NCBI GenBank assembly: GCA_016946835.1
Contig: JACVTC010000151.1
Span: 342,041-406,040 of the forward strand
DNA length: 64,000 nucleotides
Source of the DNA: Neocallimastix lanati (nom. inval.)
Taxonomy: Eukaryota > Neocallimastigomycota > Neocallimastigomycetes > Neocallimastigales > Neocallimastigaceae
Reading direction: 5' to 3'
This document shows, one piece after another, positions 10,801 through 22,346 of this stretch. Each line of letters starts with the position of its first letter. Positions within the stretch are counted from its first letter, which is position 1. Both the position numbers and the translations under genes were made by a program. The notes below the pieces were generated by a model. The model did no database searches. It saw nothing but the letters and a program-made list of their open reading frames with translations, and was not told the origin of the DNA.

Positions 10801-12373
10801 AAACGATACCTATATTACTACGAAGTTCATTAACATTATAGTCTTGAATGTTCTTACCATCAATTAAAATTTCACCACTACTTGGTTCATAAAATCTTTC
10901 TAAAAGTTGAATAACAGTAGATTTACCACTACCTGAAGTACCAACTAAAGCAATAGTTTGACCTGGTTGACAAGTAAAAGATAATCCCCTCAAAACTTCA
11001 TTATTGGGACGTGAAGGGTAGGAGAAATGAACATTACGGAATTCAATAGTTCCCTTAATTTCCTCTTTTAGACCCTTATTATTCTTACCATTACCAACGG
11101 TCTTAATATCAATTTTATCTGGAGATTGTTCGATAATATGGAAAAGAGAACCAGCAGCAGCACAGGCATCAGTGAAAGTAGTAATATTAGATGTTAAACT
11201 GTTTAAAGTATTACATGACATAATAACTGCCATAAGAACATTCAAGATATCTCCAGGATCCTTTGGACTATTATCTCTTCCAACAAATCTAACACCAAAG
11301 AAGAAAGCAGCACCATAAATAAGATAAGAAACAGCAAAAGCAATACCTAAGCAAATACCGAGAACATGTGCACGCTTAATACCAATCTTAATAGTATTAG
11401 CGATAGTATCGGAATAACGTTTTAATTCTTGTTTTTCGGCACCAAAAGAATTTACAGTACGAATCATTGAAAGTGATTGTTGAGCAACACCTGCGGCCTT
11501 ATTAAAGGCCATTGCGGATTGACGTCCTAATTTAGCCATATTAGATCCAAGAACTGCACCAGCAATACTAATAATTGGTATACCAATGACTAAAATTAAA
11601 GTAAGTTGCCAGCAACGGTAAAAGGCTAAAATAAAACAACCTACAATAGTTATAATTTGTACAATAAAACGTCCAATTTTATCAGAAATACCATCTTGAA
11701 TAGTTAAAGTATCACTAACTATACCACCAGTCAATTCACCAGCATTTTTTGTTTCATGCCATGTAATATTTTGTTTTAACATGGAATTAAAAGCTAATAA
11801 ACGAATTCTAGTAGTTTGTCTCGCACCAGTAATTGTAAATATATAATACCAACTAAATGAGCAAATAAATGCTAGAACACCTAAAGCAATAAAGTAAACA
11901 ATTTGTTTATTTACATTTTTTATGAATATATCTTCTGGTATTTTAGCTTGATACATTGGATTAGACTTTGGAAGACCAGATAAAGCTTTATTTATTTCAC
12001 GATTAGTAAATATATTTAAAACTTCACCAAAAACATAGGTTAAAAGAGGAGTAGCAACACCTTCCAATATAACAGCAATAGAAGCAATTAATAAAAATAT
12101 TCTCTCACCAGTAGTAGAATATCTGAATAGTTGATAGAATTTAACTGGTGGATCAGCACGCATTTTTGGGCCCATACCTGGTGGTCCTCTCATACCTGGT
12201 GGTCCTCTCATTCCAGGTGGTCCTTTCATACCTGGTGGTGGTCCTCTCATACCTGGTGGTGGTCCTCCCTTGCCAGGAGGTGGACCTTGATTTTGTTGTG
12301 TTTTTGAATCTTGTATTTTGATATCGATAGCTACCTCACTATCTTTTTGATTCGCTGAATTAGAATCAGACAT
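7805..12373 (-). CDS. Full-length ABC transporter, B subfamily (Pgp/MDR type)
   Basis: An ATP-driven exporter of the P-glycoprotein type, 1522 aa in one exon. An N-terminal cytosolic tail (residues ~30-75) is a Pro-Gly-Met-Arg repeat of PPG units. Then come two halves, each a six-helix membrane domain followed by an ATPase. NBD1 has GTSGSGKST near residue 478, LSGGQKQR near 582, LLLDEATATLD and AHRLTTI. NBD2 has GTSGCGKST near 1295, LSGGQKQR near 1400, LLLLDEATSALD and AHRMSTI. Both Q loops (LQEP, SQEP), Walker B glutamates and H-loop histidines are present, so both ATP sites look competent. A ~230-residue charged linker (about 690-920) joins the halves. Order and length fit ABCB full transporters; the N-terminal tail is extra. 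Substrate unknown: drugs, lipids or peptides are possible. The start is the first ATG of the frame, preceded by AT-only DNA. No close neighbour gene. Confidence 0.95.
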   Translation of the reverse strand: MSDSNSANQKDSEVAIDIKIQDSKTQQNQGPPPGKGGPPPGMRGPPPGMKGPPGMRGPPGMRGPPGMGPKMRADPPVKFYQLFRYSTTGERIFLLIASIAVILEGVATPLLTYVFGEVLNIFTNREINKALSGLPKSNPMYQAKIPEDIFIKNVNKQIVYFIALGVLAFICSFSWYYIFTITGARQTTRIRLLAFNSMLKQNITWHETKNAGELTGGIVSDTLTIQDGISDKIGRFIVQIITIVGCFILAFYRCWQLTLILVIGIPIISIAGAVLGSNMAKLGRQSAMAFNKAAGVAQQSLSMIRTVNSFGAEKQELKRYSDTIANTIKIGIKRAHVLGICLGIAFAVSYLIYGAAFFFGVRFVGRDNSPKDPGDILNVLMAVIMSCNTLNSLTSNITTFTDACAAAGSLFHIIEQSPDKIDIKTVGNGKNNKGLKEEIKGTIEFRNVHFSYPSRPNNEVLRGLSFTCQPGQTIALVGTSGSGKSTVIQLLERFYEPSSGEILIDGKNIQDYNVNELRSNIGIVLQEPTLFETSIGENIKITRPDATQEEVVRAAKLAYCHDFIDDLPMGYETSTGERGAQLSGGQKQRICIARALLDNPKILLLDEATATLDNRSEKTVQMALDSASVGRTTLVIAHRLTTIRDADCILVMDKGNIIEKGTHDELMAFGSKGVYYGLVKTQELLASTDESVVSSSSEINESSTDEEFDPSEATYGQSEECLIPKEDGPLTKYRFGRNKHLSFQEPLKKNLHKYTFSEGMKYERNDLRNRQYNFKGEVVLGATKSDNLIKDDTSIHTTHDNGNEQFLDIHDLKGDQHNGTFTSTKLRNSTDEDNDDTAETKRISNYSIDSIPLNRSTTLVSEMEAKELEKSLKYDKKNNRYIQKEEDFSKRNTIPIRKLWGLIKGFRKIFILSIIGSTFNGCIQPAFSIIYSNAINLFRETDKSKMYSEANLWTIFFVVLAVANFLSFYAQSGGQTACGVKLSHSLRIKLFSNMLRQDIGYFDCHDVGTNHEANRTRVGGGIKSASAAYKNVGSGSLTSKLSTEASLVSGVMTYFGNSIQITCCIGGALIISFVNGWQLALIILITVPFTIISGIFQMKSRSDFSGRSRTHYEDASQLACEAIVNIKTIFALNIEDRFYQKYKNKLIEPDKRLAQRSIISSFGYAISSSVTFFTYALGFYFGAKYVSTNQYTFKQMMLIFASLVFSADTVGHYASLMPDLNKSKVALYHVLDLLNQKSKIDPYDESGYSFNPDKPVGLEISNLRFRYPSRPGVPILRFKNGDGFHVEPGENCAIVGTSGCGKSTIVSLILRWYDPKKGDININNICNKEYNIGEFRRSISIVSQEPSLFNISILENIRYGKPDATMEEVYNAARLANIHDFIMSLPEQYNTLTGGYGNTRLSGGQKQRIAIARAMIRNPKLLLLDEATSALDSENEAAVQAALDKASQGRTTITIAHRMSTIRDADVIIVMKEGRIVEQARRYQNKSAHEQLLSQQGEYYQMVLMGENKSRVNIDDVKKYIQ

Positions 12374-14388
12374 ATTATTATCTATTATTATCTATTATTA
12401 AAAAATAATATTTTATATAATCATAAATTTAAAAATTATATTTTAATATTGACATATATAATTTTTATAAATAAAAATTTCATATGATTTTAAACATTTC
12501 AAACAAAAACATAGGTTTAATTTAAGTTATTAAATTTTTAATAATTAAATAATACATTTAAAAAAAATTCATATAATTCTCCTCTTGTTTTTATTAGGAA
12601 ATTTCTATATAAATTTTTCTTTCAAAAAAACTTATGTTTATATTTTAAATATTAATTTAAAATTTATTTTTTATATATATTTCAATAAAAAAATAATAAT
12701 ATTGAAAAAATAAAAAATATTATTTTCTGAATTAATATATTACCTTTTATATAAATATTCTTCAAATTATTTTTATGTTTATAAGATTTATATATTTATA
12801 AATAATTTCAAATATAAATTCTTTAATTTAATTCTTTATATTAATTTAAATATAATATTGAATGAATTTTAAGAAATAATTTCTAATTATTTAAATTTTT
12901 TAAAAAAGTTTAATTTATTTTAACCTTCTTTTAATATAAATTATAAATTTTTATTTTAATTATAATAATAATTAAATTTAATAAATTAAATTAGTTTAAA
13001 AAATAATATTAAAAATTTTATTTTATTGAATTTTTAAATTTATTTATATAAAAATAATTTTTCTTTGAGAAGTTTAACTTTATTTTGTTTCCTTTTTTAT
13101 TTTGCTTTTTAAATCCACCTACAATTAAAATAATTATTTACAATATTTTTTAAAAAAAAGCATAATTTAATGATATTTTTTTAAATTTTATTTTTAAATT
13201 TTTGTAATAAATATTTTAAAGTGTTTCTCTAATAAATATTATTATTATTTATTATCTAGTCGAGAAAAAAAGTTTTTATTTATTGTTACTTTTATACTAT
13301 TAAAATTTTATTTTTTTTGGTTGTTTTTTAATTTTATTTAATTGTAAATTTATGATAAAATATACATTAATCTTAATTTAATACTTTTTTTTATTTAATT
13401 AATTATATTATTAATACTTTTTTATAATGATTTGTAATTTATTCTTTCTTTATTATTTTTATTTTACTTCTATTTAATTTCTATTTCTTTTTTATTTTTA
13501 AAATCTATTTAAAACTTTGTAAACGTTGAATCCATTGATTTTTATTTATTTTTTTATTTAGATATTTACTTTTTAAATCTATTTTCTTTTTATTAAAACA
13601 ATATTTTAAAAATAAAAATATTATATATTATTATTTTATAAAGTATACTTTAAACTTAAAACTAATTTTTAAAGTATTTCATATTTTATAAATAAAATAA
13701 ATAAAAAGAAATTTATTTAAAAAAAAAAATTATAGAATAATTTTGTTGCTGAAAATCAGTCTATTATATATATTTATATTTTTTTTAAAAAAAATTTTTT
13801 TTTTGCTGATAAATATAATATAATCAATTTCACTAATATTTATATATATTTTTAATTTATTTCCTATATATTTAGTTCATAATCTAAATTATTATTATTT
13901 TAATAATTATTTTATGAAACTTTAAAAAAAAAAATAATAAATATATAATAGAATATATGATATAGTTTAAAATAATTAATATCATTTATATATAACAAAT
14001 GTTAATATATATATATTTTTTATTTCTATATTTTCAATTAAAAAAAAAAATTTTTTTTTAATCAATACTTTTTATATAGTTTATACAATAAATTATATAT
14101 TTCAATTACATTTTTTGATTAAAAATAAAATGTATTTTATATATATATTAAAAAGTATTTTATTTAAATATATTTCATTAAATTATTTTTTTAAAAAATT
14201 CAAAAAAAAAAAAAAAAAACATTTAAAACTTATGATTTATAATATTATAATATATATGTGTAATATATTAAATAGATATAAATACTATTAAATAAATTTA
14301 TTAATACATATTATAATTTATAATATTTATTATATTTATTATAAAACTCTATTAATTAAATATTTTAAATAAAAAAAAAAGGAATATT
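12374..14388. other. AT-only intergenic DNA upstream of the ABC gene
   Basis: Contains the presumed promoter and 5' UTR of the ABC transporter but no motif I can single out. The sequence is nearly pure A/T with no protein-like frame. Confidence 0.5.
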
Positions 14389-14456
14389 TATATATTTATA
14401 TATATTTATATATATTTATATATATTTATATATATTTATATATATTTATATATATT
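14389..14456. repeat. 10-bp tandem repeat (tatatttata)n
   Basis: Six to seven head-to-tail copies of tatatttata, nearly perfect, in AT-only DNA. Confidence 0.85.
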
Positions 14457-15244
14457 TTGTAAATAATTAAAATTTTATTTTTAATTAATAATTATTAATT
14501 TTTAATAAATAAATAAATTAGAATAGAGCTTTATTAAGTCTTACTGATTTCGTATATTAAATTATATTAGAATATTATTTCTAAATTTTATATAAAATAA
14601 ACTTTTTTATGATTCAATAAACATTACATTTATAATATATAATTAAATATTAATAAATTATTTACAAATAAAATTTAATAAATATCCTCATTCATTTTAA
14701 TATGTTAAAAAATTAATTTTTAAAAAATAATCCTTATAAGCTACCAAGAATGGATAATTTATAAATGATACAAATTAAATAATTAACATAAAACTCTAAT
14801 TTAATTTTATATATATTATAATTAAATAGAATATATTATTAATAAATTTCTAATTAAAATAAAAATTAGAGTTTGGAAATAAAAAATTTGTTTTAGTTTT
14901 TTTTAATTTAGTATAAATATAATTGAATTAATTTTATAATATATTTAAAAAATATAATTATACACCATTTATTTAATAATATATATGAATAAATATTTTA
15001 AATAAAACAAAATAACAATTATTTTTCCATCCACAATTAATATTTTAATATTCATTATTAATGAAAAAAAAAATTATATAATTTATAATTAATTACTTAT
15101 TATTTATTTATTTATTTATTATTCATTTATTTATTATTTATTATTCATTTATTTATTATTTATAATTAATTTTTTATTATATTTTTTACTAATAATTATT
15201 TATTATTTAATTATGTATTATATACTATTATAATTTTTTATTAT
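14457..15244. other. AT-only intergenic DNA
   Basis: A/T filler with (TTTA)/(TTAT) simple repeats near 15090-15180. No gene, RNA or element signature seen. Confidence 0.5.
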
Positions 15245-15480
15245 TAGTTACTGTAGAGATTGTGGTTCAATACAGCTCTCATATTCGATCTAGGTATATA
15301 TCATAGTACATTAAGCTATCATCTTAATGTTCAGAGAAAAGCTTTCCCTTAATCGACTTTTTTCCCACCCTTGGAAGTTACTTAATTATGCTTGTGCCTA
15401 ATTAACTGAGAAACCGTTTTATTTAAACTTTTACACATGGACCCTTTTATGCTATAATGTAAAATAAACCATTTTAAATG
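15245..15480. other. Island of ordinary base composition, possible ncRNA or element scrap
   Basis: About 235 bases with far more G and C than anything for several kb on either side. It has stops in all frames I tried, so it is not obviously coding. It contains a perfect 8-bp stem with a 7-base loop (acattaag/cttaatgt, 15308-15330) and a 7-bp stem ttaatta/taattaa around 15382-15405. A box-B-like word, ggttcaataca, sits at 15264 and a T run at 15358-15363. I compared it by memory with tRNA, 5S, U1-U6, SRP and RNase P cores and found no match. Identity unknown; a structured RNA, a SINE-like unit or a degraded element are the options. Confidence 0.45.
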
Positions 15481-15884
15481 TCATAAAAAAAATTAAGCAT
15501 ATAATAGAACTTAAGTGTTGTAATTAATCATATTTCCGAAATATATTCAATTATAAATTAAGGTTCATTTCATACCTTCAATAATTAATAAACTTTGAGA
15601 AACTAATAATCTTTAATTCAAATTACTAACAAATAAAGTTTTTACTATTAATTATTGTATTTAAAATTTAATTAAAAAATTTTTTTTTAAACTTAAAACA
15701 AAATATCTTTATAATACTAAATAAAATCATAAATATAATTTTTAATTTATAAAATTTTGATTAAAAAAAAAAAGTATTAATTGAAATAATTAACTCAAAA
15801 GATATATATCTTTTATTTATCATTTTTTACTTCATATATTAATGAAATAGTATTTTTTATTTCTTATAAATAATATTTTATATT
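15481..15884. other. AT-rich intergenic DNA
   Basis: Falls back to AT-rich filler after the island. Nothing recognisable. Confidence 0.4.
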
Positions 15885-16503
15885 TTATATTTTATATTTA
15901 TTATTTATTATTTATTAGTTATTATTTATTATTTATTAGTTATTATTTATTATTTATTAGTTATTAGTTATTATTTATTATTTATTAGTTATTAGTTATT
16001 ATTTATTAGTTATTAGTTATTAGTTATTTATTATTTATTAATATTTATTAGTTATTATTTATTATTTATTAATATTTATTATTTATTATTTAATATTGTA
16101 AATTATCTATAATCATTATTTATAATTTATAATTTATTTATTATTTATTTATTTATTTATTATTTATTATTTATTATTTATTATTTATTATTTATTATTT
16201 ATTATTTATTATTTATTATTTATTATTTATTATTTATTATTTATTATTAATTATTTATTATTTATTATTAATTATTTATTATTTATTATTTATTATTTAT
16301 TATTTATTACTATTTATTATTTATTTATTTATTATTATTTATTATTTATTTATTTATTATTATTTATTATTTATTTATTATTTATTTATTATTTATTAAT
16401 TATTTATTATTTATTATTTATTATTTATTATTTATTATTTATTATTTATTATTTATTATTTATTATTTATTATTAATAATTTATTATTAATTATTAATTA
16501 TTT
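15885..16503. repeat. Compound (TTATTTA)n microsatellite block
   Basis: About 600 bases made almost only of ttatttatta and ttattagtta units in tandem, with slight drift along the block. Low-complexity expansion. Confidence 0.9.
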
Positions 16504-17277
16504 ATTTTTTATTATATTGTTATTTAATTGTTTATTATTATAATTGATATAATAATTTGATTTTCTACTTCAGTGTTAAATAATGATAAAAAATAATTAA
16601 TCCTTTAAATTTAAAATATAAACCCACAATATTTTTTTTAAAAAATCCGTATAATATTTAATAAATTATTCAAATATATATTTTAAAAATAAATATTATT
16701 GCTAATTATTATATATAGAAATAACATATAATAAATTTCCTTTACATATAATTAATATTTTAAATAAAACAAAAAAAAAAAAAAAAAAAAAAAGAATGTC
16801 TTTCATAACTTTTTGATACATACAATATATATTTATATGAGAAATTTGAATTAATCAAATGGAATGGAATATAAAAAAAAATAATTATAATTCTAAAAAA
16901 AATTTATTTTATTTTAATTTTTCTATTTTAACTTTATTTTAATTAATCATACGATTAGTACTTTTATTTAATATTTATAATTAATCCTATTAAATATTTA
17001 ATTAAACTTTTTTCCATCTCATTTTTAAAGTTTAATAATCTCTTTAATTAAATCATATATTTCTAGTAATTTATTATTTATTATCATTTCTTTATTTTTA
17101 ATCAATTAACACATTTATTTAATTATCAATGAAATAATTAAAATGTTCAAAAATATTATTAATATATATATTAACATAATTATATTTATTAATAAACACT
17201 TAACAAATAAAAATGTATTTATTTGTATATTTATTAAAAAACAAGGTTAAAGTTTAGATAAAATTTGTTATAAATGT
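16504..17277. other. AT-only intergenic DNA
   Basis: A/T filler with an A run at about 16769-16793. No gene seen. Confidence 0.5.
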
Positions 17278-17323
17278 TTTAGAAGCTATCCTGTCATTAA
17301 TTTAGAAGCTATCCTGTCATTAA
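17278..17323. repeat. Perfect 23-bp tandem duplication
   Basis: Two identical 23-base units (17278-17300 and 17301-17323) beginning tttagaagctatcctg. The unit is unusually GC-containing for this region, so the repeat is not a chance microsatellite. Confidence 0.9.
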
Positions 17324-20300
17324 TATATTAACAATAAAAAAAATTCTTCTAGAAAATATAATAAAATACTAATTACTTTATTAACTATTGAAAATATTAT
17401 TACTATATCTGTAGATCCTTCCTTTATAGAATGTTTATAGAAATTTTTGCAATATATAAAAAAACAATTAACTATGAACTATTATAATAACAGAAATAAT
17501 TGTATTATTACACTCATTACCTTTTGATTCTCATCTTTTCAATTTTTTTTTAAAAAAAAGCCTTGACTTTTAACATTATATCAGTTAAAATATAATTAGT
17601 ATTAAATTTAAAACCCTTCTAGAAATAATTTCCATTATAAAAAACTATTAATTAATCTCGAAAATAAAAAAAAAAAAAAAATAAAAATAAAATAAAAAAA
17701 AAAAAGAGCATCAAAATGTTTCAGCCTTATATTAATAAGTTAATTATTTAATAATTTTAAATTTTAAATTATTAAAAATATTTTACTTTCCTATTTAAAA
17801 TATCATTGAATTTTTCATATTTATTAATTATACAATCACCCACCATATATAATGAATTCTGTATTTATTAGTATATATGATATTTATATATTATTTATAT
17901 AGAATTTTTTTTTTTTATTTTAATATTCTAAAAATTTACTTATATATTAATTTATTAAAATTATACAATTAAATCATTTCATTTTTATGAAATTAATAGA
18001 AATAGATTAAAATTGTTTTAATTAAATTTTTTTAAAAAAAAAATAAAAAGTAATATATGGAAAATATAAAATTGTTTGTATTACGTTACACCAATATTTG
18101 GAATATTTTTTTTGCTAATAAAATTTTAAAGAAAAGTATATTAATTAAAAGTTTTATTCATAATTTAAATTAATAGGAGTTAAAATTCAAAAAAAAAATA
18201 AAAATTATCTTAATAATAATACTTATATAAAAAAATTAAAAAAAAAAAACTTGATATTTAGCACATTAGAATAAAAAATATTTAACAAACAGTAATAATT
18301 TTAATGTTTAATGCATTGTTATAATATTTATTTACAAATTTTTATTATAATAATTAGAAGTGAAATTCAAGTTTTGACATTTTTAAAAATAGTTTTAGTA
18401 TATTTATTTTTTTTTTATCTAAATCATTCTTGTTCTATGAAAATTATAAAAGATAATTGGTAATTATAAGCATCCCTAAATTTTGTAATACCTTGATTAA
18501 AAAATTTATTTTAATTAATACTTTCCTTTTCTTATCAATTAATTCATCCAATTTTTGGTTGGTTTTAGAAAATTCATAATAAATTAAAAAGTAAATCTTT
18601 TTTATTTATTTATTAATCAATTTAAATTTAAAATTATTAAAATCAAAAATAATATAAAATATTTTAAATTTTATTTTTTTTCTCCACTATTCAACAAAAA
18701 TAAATTATTTTATTTCTTTTTTTTTCATTTTTATTAATAATTAAGTAGATAATGATGTATTATATTTATATAATTGAAATAATTTCTACATTAATATTAA
18801 TATTAATAGCAGTTTTAATATACTCTGTATATATTAGTTGTAAAAACTTTTGTGAATAATATTTTTCAGTAAACTTTTTTTTTATATAAAAGTTTATGTA
18901 AACAATTTTTTTTTTTATATATATTTAAAAACAAGTAAATCATATATTAAACCATATATAATTTTAATATTAGTATAAATTAAAAAAGTTTTTAATATAT
19001 ATTTTATTAACAGTAAAAAAAAATAAATACATAAATAAAATAAATAAATGAATAATAAAATAAAAGAATAATCAACAATATATTATAATATTATTTATAT
19101 TAATATAATGCAAAAATTAAATTATTTAAATTAATCTTATTTATTTATTTTTTTTTTTCAAAAAAAAATATATAACAAAAAATTAATTTATAGAATTATA
19201 GAATACACCAATCAAAATATTAAAGAAATCTTAATTTTGTTTGTATCATTTAAAAATATAATAGTTAAACTTTTTTAAAAAATTATATTAGTTTAATTAA
19301 ATTTTCCTTTATTAAACATATTTCATTATTTTCTAGATTTCTATTTTCTATTATCTAAACTATTTTATTTATTATAAAAGACTATTTAATTATATATTTA
19401 TAATACATGATATAACGTAATGAAATGTTACAATTTATATGTAATTAAATATAAAAGAAACATAATACAGATTTTTTACACAACAAGATCAAATCAAAAA
19501 TTTTTTTTTTTTTAATTTTAAATATTACTTAAAACTAAAGCAATTTAAAAAAAAAAATTTTTTGTTTTTTTATTTTGTTTTATCCTACAAAAATTTAATA
19601 AATATAATTTTTTAAAAAAAAAATAATAAAATATAAAAATATAATAAAAAAAATAAAATAAATGAAAATTAAACTTTAAAATTATAGAAAATTAAAAACA
19701 AAATATAGACTATAAAAAAAAAAAAAAAACAGTTATTAATAATAACATTTAATACAAAGACATTTATAAAAAAAAAATAATTATTATTATGAATTCTTAC
19801 TATGATTATTAATTTAATTAATATCAATGTTTTTAATAATAAAAAAAATTCTTAAAATGTGTATTAAAGTTATTTTAATTAACTATAATCAATTGTTTTT
19901 CCTAATACCATCAAAATATGGTTATATTAATAGTAATGAAAATTGAATAGACAAAAATTATTTACTAAATACTATACCCTTAATTAGAATGTATCAAATC
20001 ATTTATATATTTAATAAATATTTAATTAAATTTAAAAATGTTTCATTACATTTACAAGTACAAAAAAAATTAAATATAAATATATATAAATATTTATTTT
20101 TTATTAGTGGGATGGATGGTAAATAAAATATTACAGTAAAATTAATTAATATTTATTTATTTATTTATTTATTATGTAATAATTATATATTTATTTTTTA
20201 TTTATTTATTTATTTATTTATTATATATTTATCATTTATTATTTATTATATATTATCATTTATTTATTTATCATATATTTATTTTTATATTTATATTTAT

Positions 20301-21522
20301 ATTTATATTTATATTAATATTATGTCTTCTCTTTTTTTATAAATAAATAGTGATATTGATTGTAAATATTTTATTACTATTATAACTATTACAATTAAAT
20401 ATGTCAATATTAAAATATTTTTTTAAAAATGGCCAATTATACATTTAATAACTTTAAAAAAGAATTAATATCATATATATGATTATATATGATTATGTTT
20501 TATTAATAAATATGAATAAATATGTATATTAATATAATTAGTAATAATTTTATATAAAAATTTTTATTGAAGTTCAATTTTATATTACTATTTTAATGAA
20601 TAAAAATTTCTACATCAAATAATTATTATTAAAATCTACTAGAATTTTCTGATATGGTTGATTTATTCCTTGGTTATTTTTGTTTCTCTTTTTTTAATAT
20701 TTTCTTTGGGAAAAAGAAAATATTAAAAAGTTAATAATATATTTTTCTTATTCATTTTTCTTATTCTTATTCTTTATTTATTTATTTATTTATTTATTTT
20801 AGATATTAAATATACTTTTACAAAAGTGTTTATAAACTATAATTTAATTATTTGATTTATGCTATATAGGTTAGGTTAATTACAGAATATTAAATTTTAA
20901 ATTAATAATAATTTTTAAAGTATTAATCATATTTTATATTTTCTTAACTGAACAGAATAGAGTTCTTTTTTTTAAGTTGTTGGTTTATATAAATAAATAA
21001 AAAGCTAAAATCCTCATTCTTTATATTTTCTTTTTAATCATTTAATAATTATTTACAATAAATATAATTTTGACTATGAGTTTAATTTATTTAAAAAAAG
21101 TTATATAATTAAAAAATCGAATAAATTCAAATATTTTTTTATTATTAATTATTTATTAAGTAATTTTATTAATTTCATAATAATGAAAAGAAAGTAAAAA
21201 CTTTTTTTGTCTTTTTCATTAAAAAAAAAAAAAAAAAAAAATTACAATTTATAAACATATTAAATATAATTTATCTTATAATTCCATTAAAATAAAAAAA
21301 AAAGTATATATAAAAAATATTCTATAATTATTCTTATTAAATTTTATTTTTATATATATTTTTTTTTTTTTGTAACAATATAATTATATATACACGTAAG
21401 TTATATATGAGAAAAAGAAAACTATTAAATATAATAATTGCAATATTTATCAATGACAAATTTTTCCATAATAATATTCTTAATGAATATGGTATAGAAG
21501 GAGAATAAGTAATTAAGTCATA
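17324..21522. other. Long gene-free AT-rich tract
   Basis: About 4.2 kb of A/T-dominated DNA. I checked both strands for protein-like frames, tRNA box B words and element ends and found none. Notable only for a perfect 17-bp inverted repeat at 20691-20729 and (TTTA)n runs near 20150-20300 and 20770-20800. Confidence 0.5.
20691..20729. repeat. Perfect 17-bp inverted repeat, 5-base loop
   Basis: Left arm 20691-20707 (tttttaatattttcttt) pairs perfectly with 20713-20729 around the loop gggaa. Long for chance even in AT-rich DNA. No gene adjoins it. Confidence 0.7.
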
Positions 21523-21735
21523 TGTCACATGTCACTTCATACGTTTTCTATAACATAGAATAAATTAAAAATTAATTAAATAAATATTAAAAGATAATTA
21601 ACATAGATTTATACAAGACAATAATATATATTTATTAAATGTAAATAAATAATAAATAATACAAGTATAAATTAATAAATAAATATTATAAATAAATAAA
21701 TTAAATATATGATTAAATTATGAGTGTAGTTGACA
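21523..21735 (-). mobile_element. Candidate 3' LTR of decayed Ty1/copia element
   Basis: On the minus strand a polypurine tract GAGGGGGAG (21736-21745) is followed at once by TGTCAACTAC, the standard copia arrangement of PPT then LTR start. Read on the plus strand the segment begins tgtcac (21523, or tgtcac at 21530) and ends gttgaca, giving 5-base terminal inverted repeats tgtca/tgaca. That makes an LTR of about 206-213 bp. The lower boundary is uncertain because no second LTR is present for comparison. Confidence 0.5.
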
Positions 21736-21745
21736 CTCCCCCTCA
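21736..21745 (-). other. Polypurine tract of the copia element
   Basis: GAGGGGGAG on the minus strand directly before TGTCAAC, where the 3' LTR starts. Confidence 0.7.
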
Positions 21746-22275
21746 AATACTATTTTAAGGTAAAAATGTTTCTTGTAAATTTTTGTATCTTTGGTCCATT
21801 TGAGAACTTGGTTAATATGTCTGCTAGCATATTTTCAGTGTCAATATATTCTAATTTTACTTTCTTCTTTGCAATATTGTCCCTGTTGAAATAATATCTT
21901 ACACTTACACTTATATACTTTAATTTTGTATTTGTTTCTCCATTCTCCATTATTTTCTTATAAACTTGGTTATCCGTATAAATTTTAACAGTTATCCATT
22001 TATTTAAAATTTCTTTTATTATATTTCTAATCCATAATATTTTCATTATACTTTCGAAAGTGCTTACGTATTCTGCTTCGGTAGTAGAACAACGCTTGTA
22101 TATTTCCTGAATGAGGAATTAAATTTTATATATAACATGTCTGTTTTATGGTAAAAATCCAGAAAAAAAATTTTTTTTTGAAAGTTCTGCCCAATACACT
22201 GGAGTTTTAGCTGAATTTCTAAAAGTTCCATTTATTTTTTCAGCTTTTCCATTGACTTCAAAACAACCTAGAGAA

Positions 22276-22346
<71 letters not shown>
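22276..22346. repeat. (TA)n plus T run inside the copia integrase
   Basis: About 40 bases of (TA)n then about 27 T, interrupting the integrase between the two halves of its catalytic core. Confidence 0.85.

Noticed and set aside
15245-15480. tRNA, 5S, U1-U6, SRP or RNase P gene
   Set aside because: The box-B-like word does not sit in a closable T arm, and none of the conserved cores of these RNAs could be found on either strand. Kept only as an unexplained island.
15885-16503. CRISPR array or centromeric satellite
   Set aside because: No spacers and no fixed long repeat unit; it is a drifting 7-10 bp microsatellite. CRISPR would not be expected in this eukaryotic DNA.
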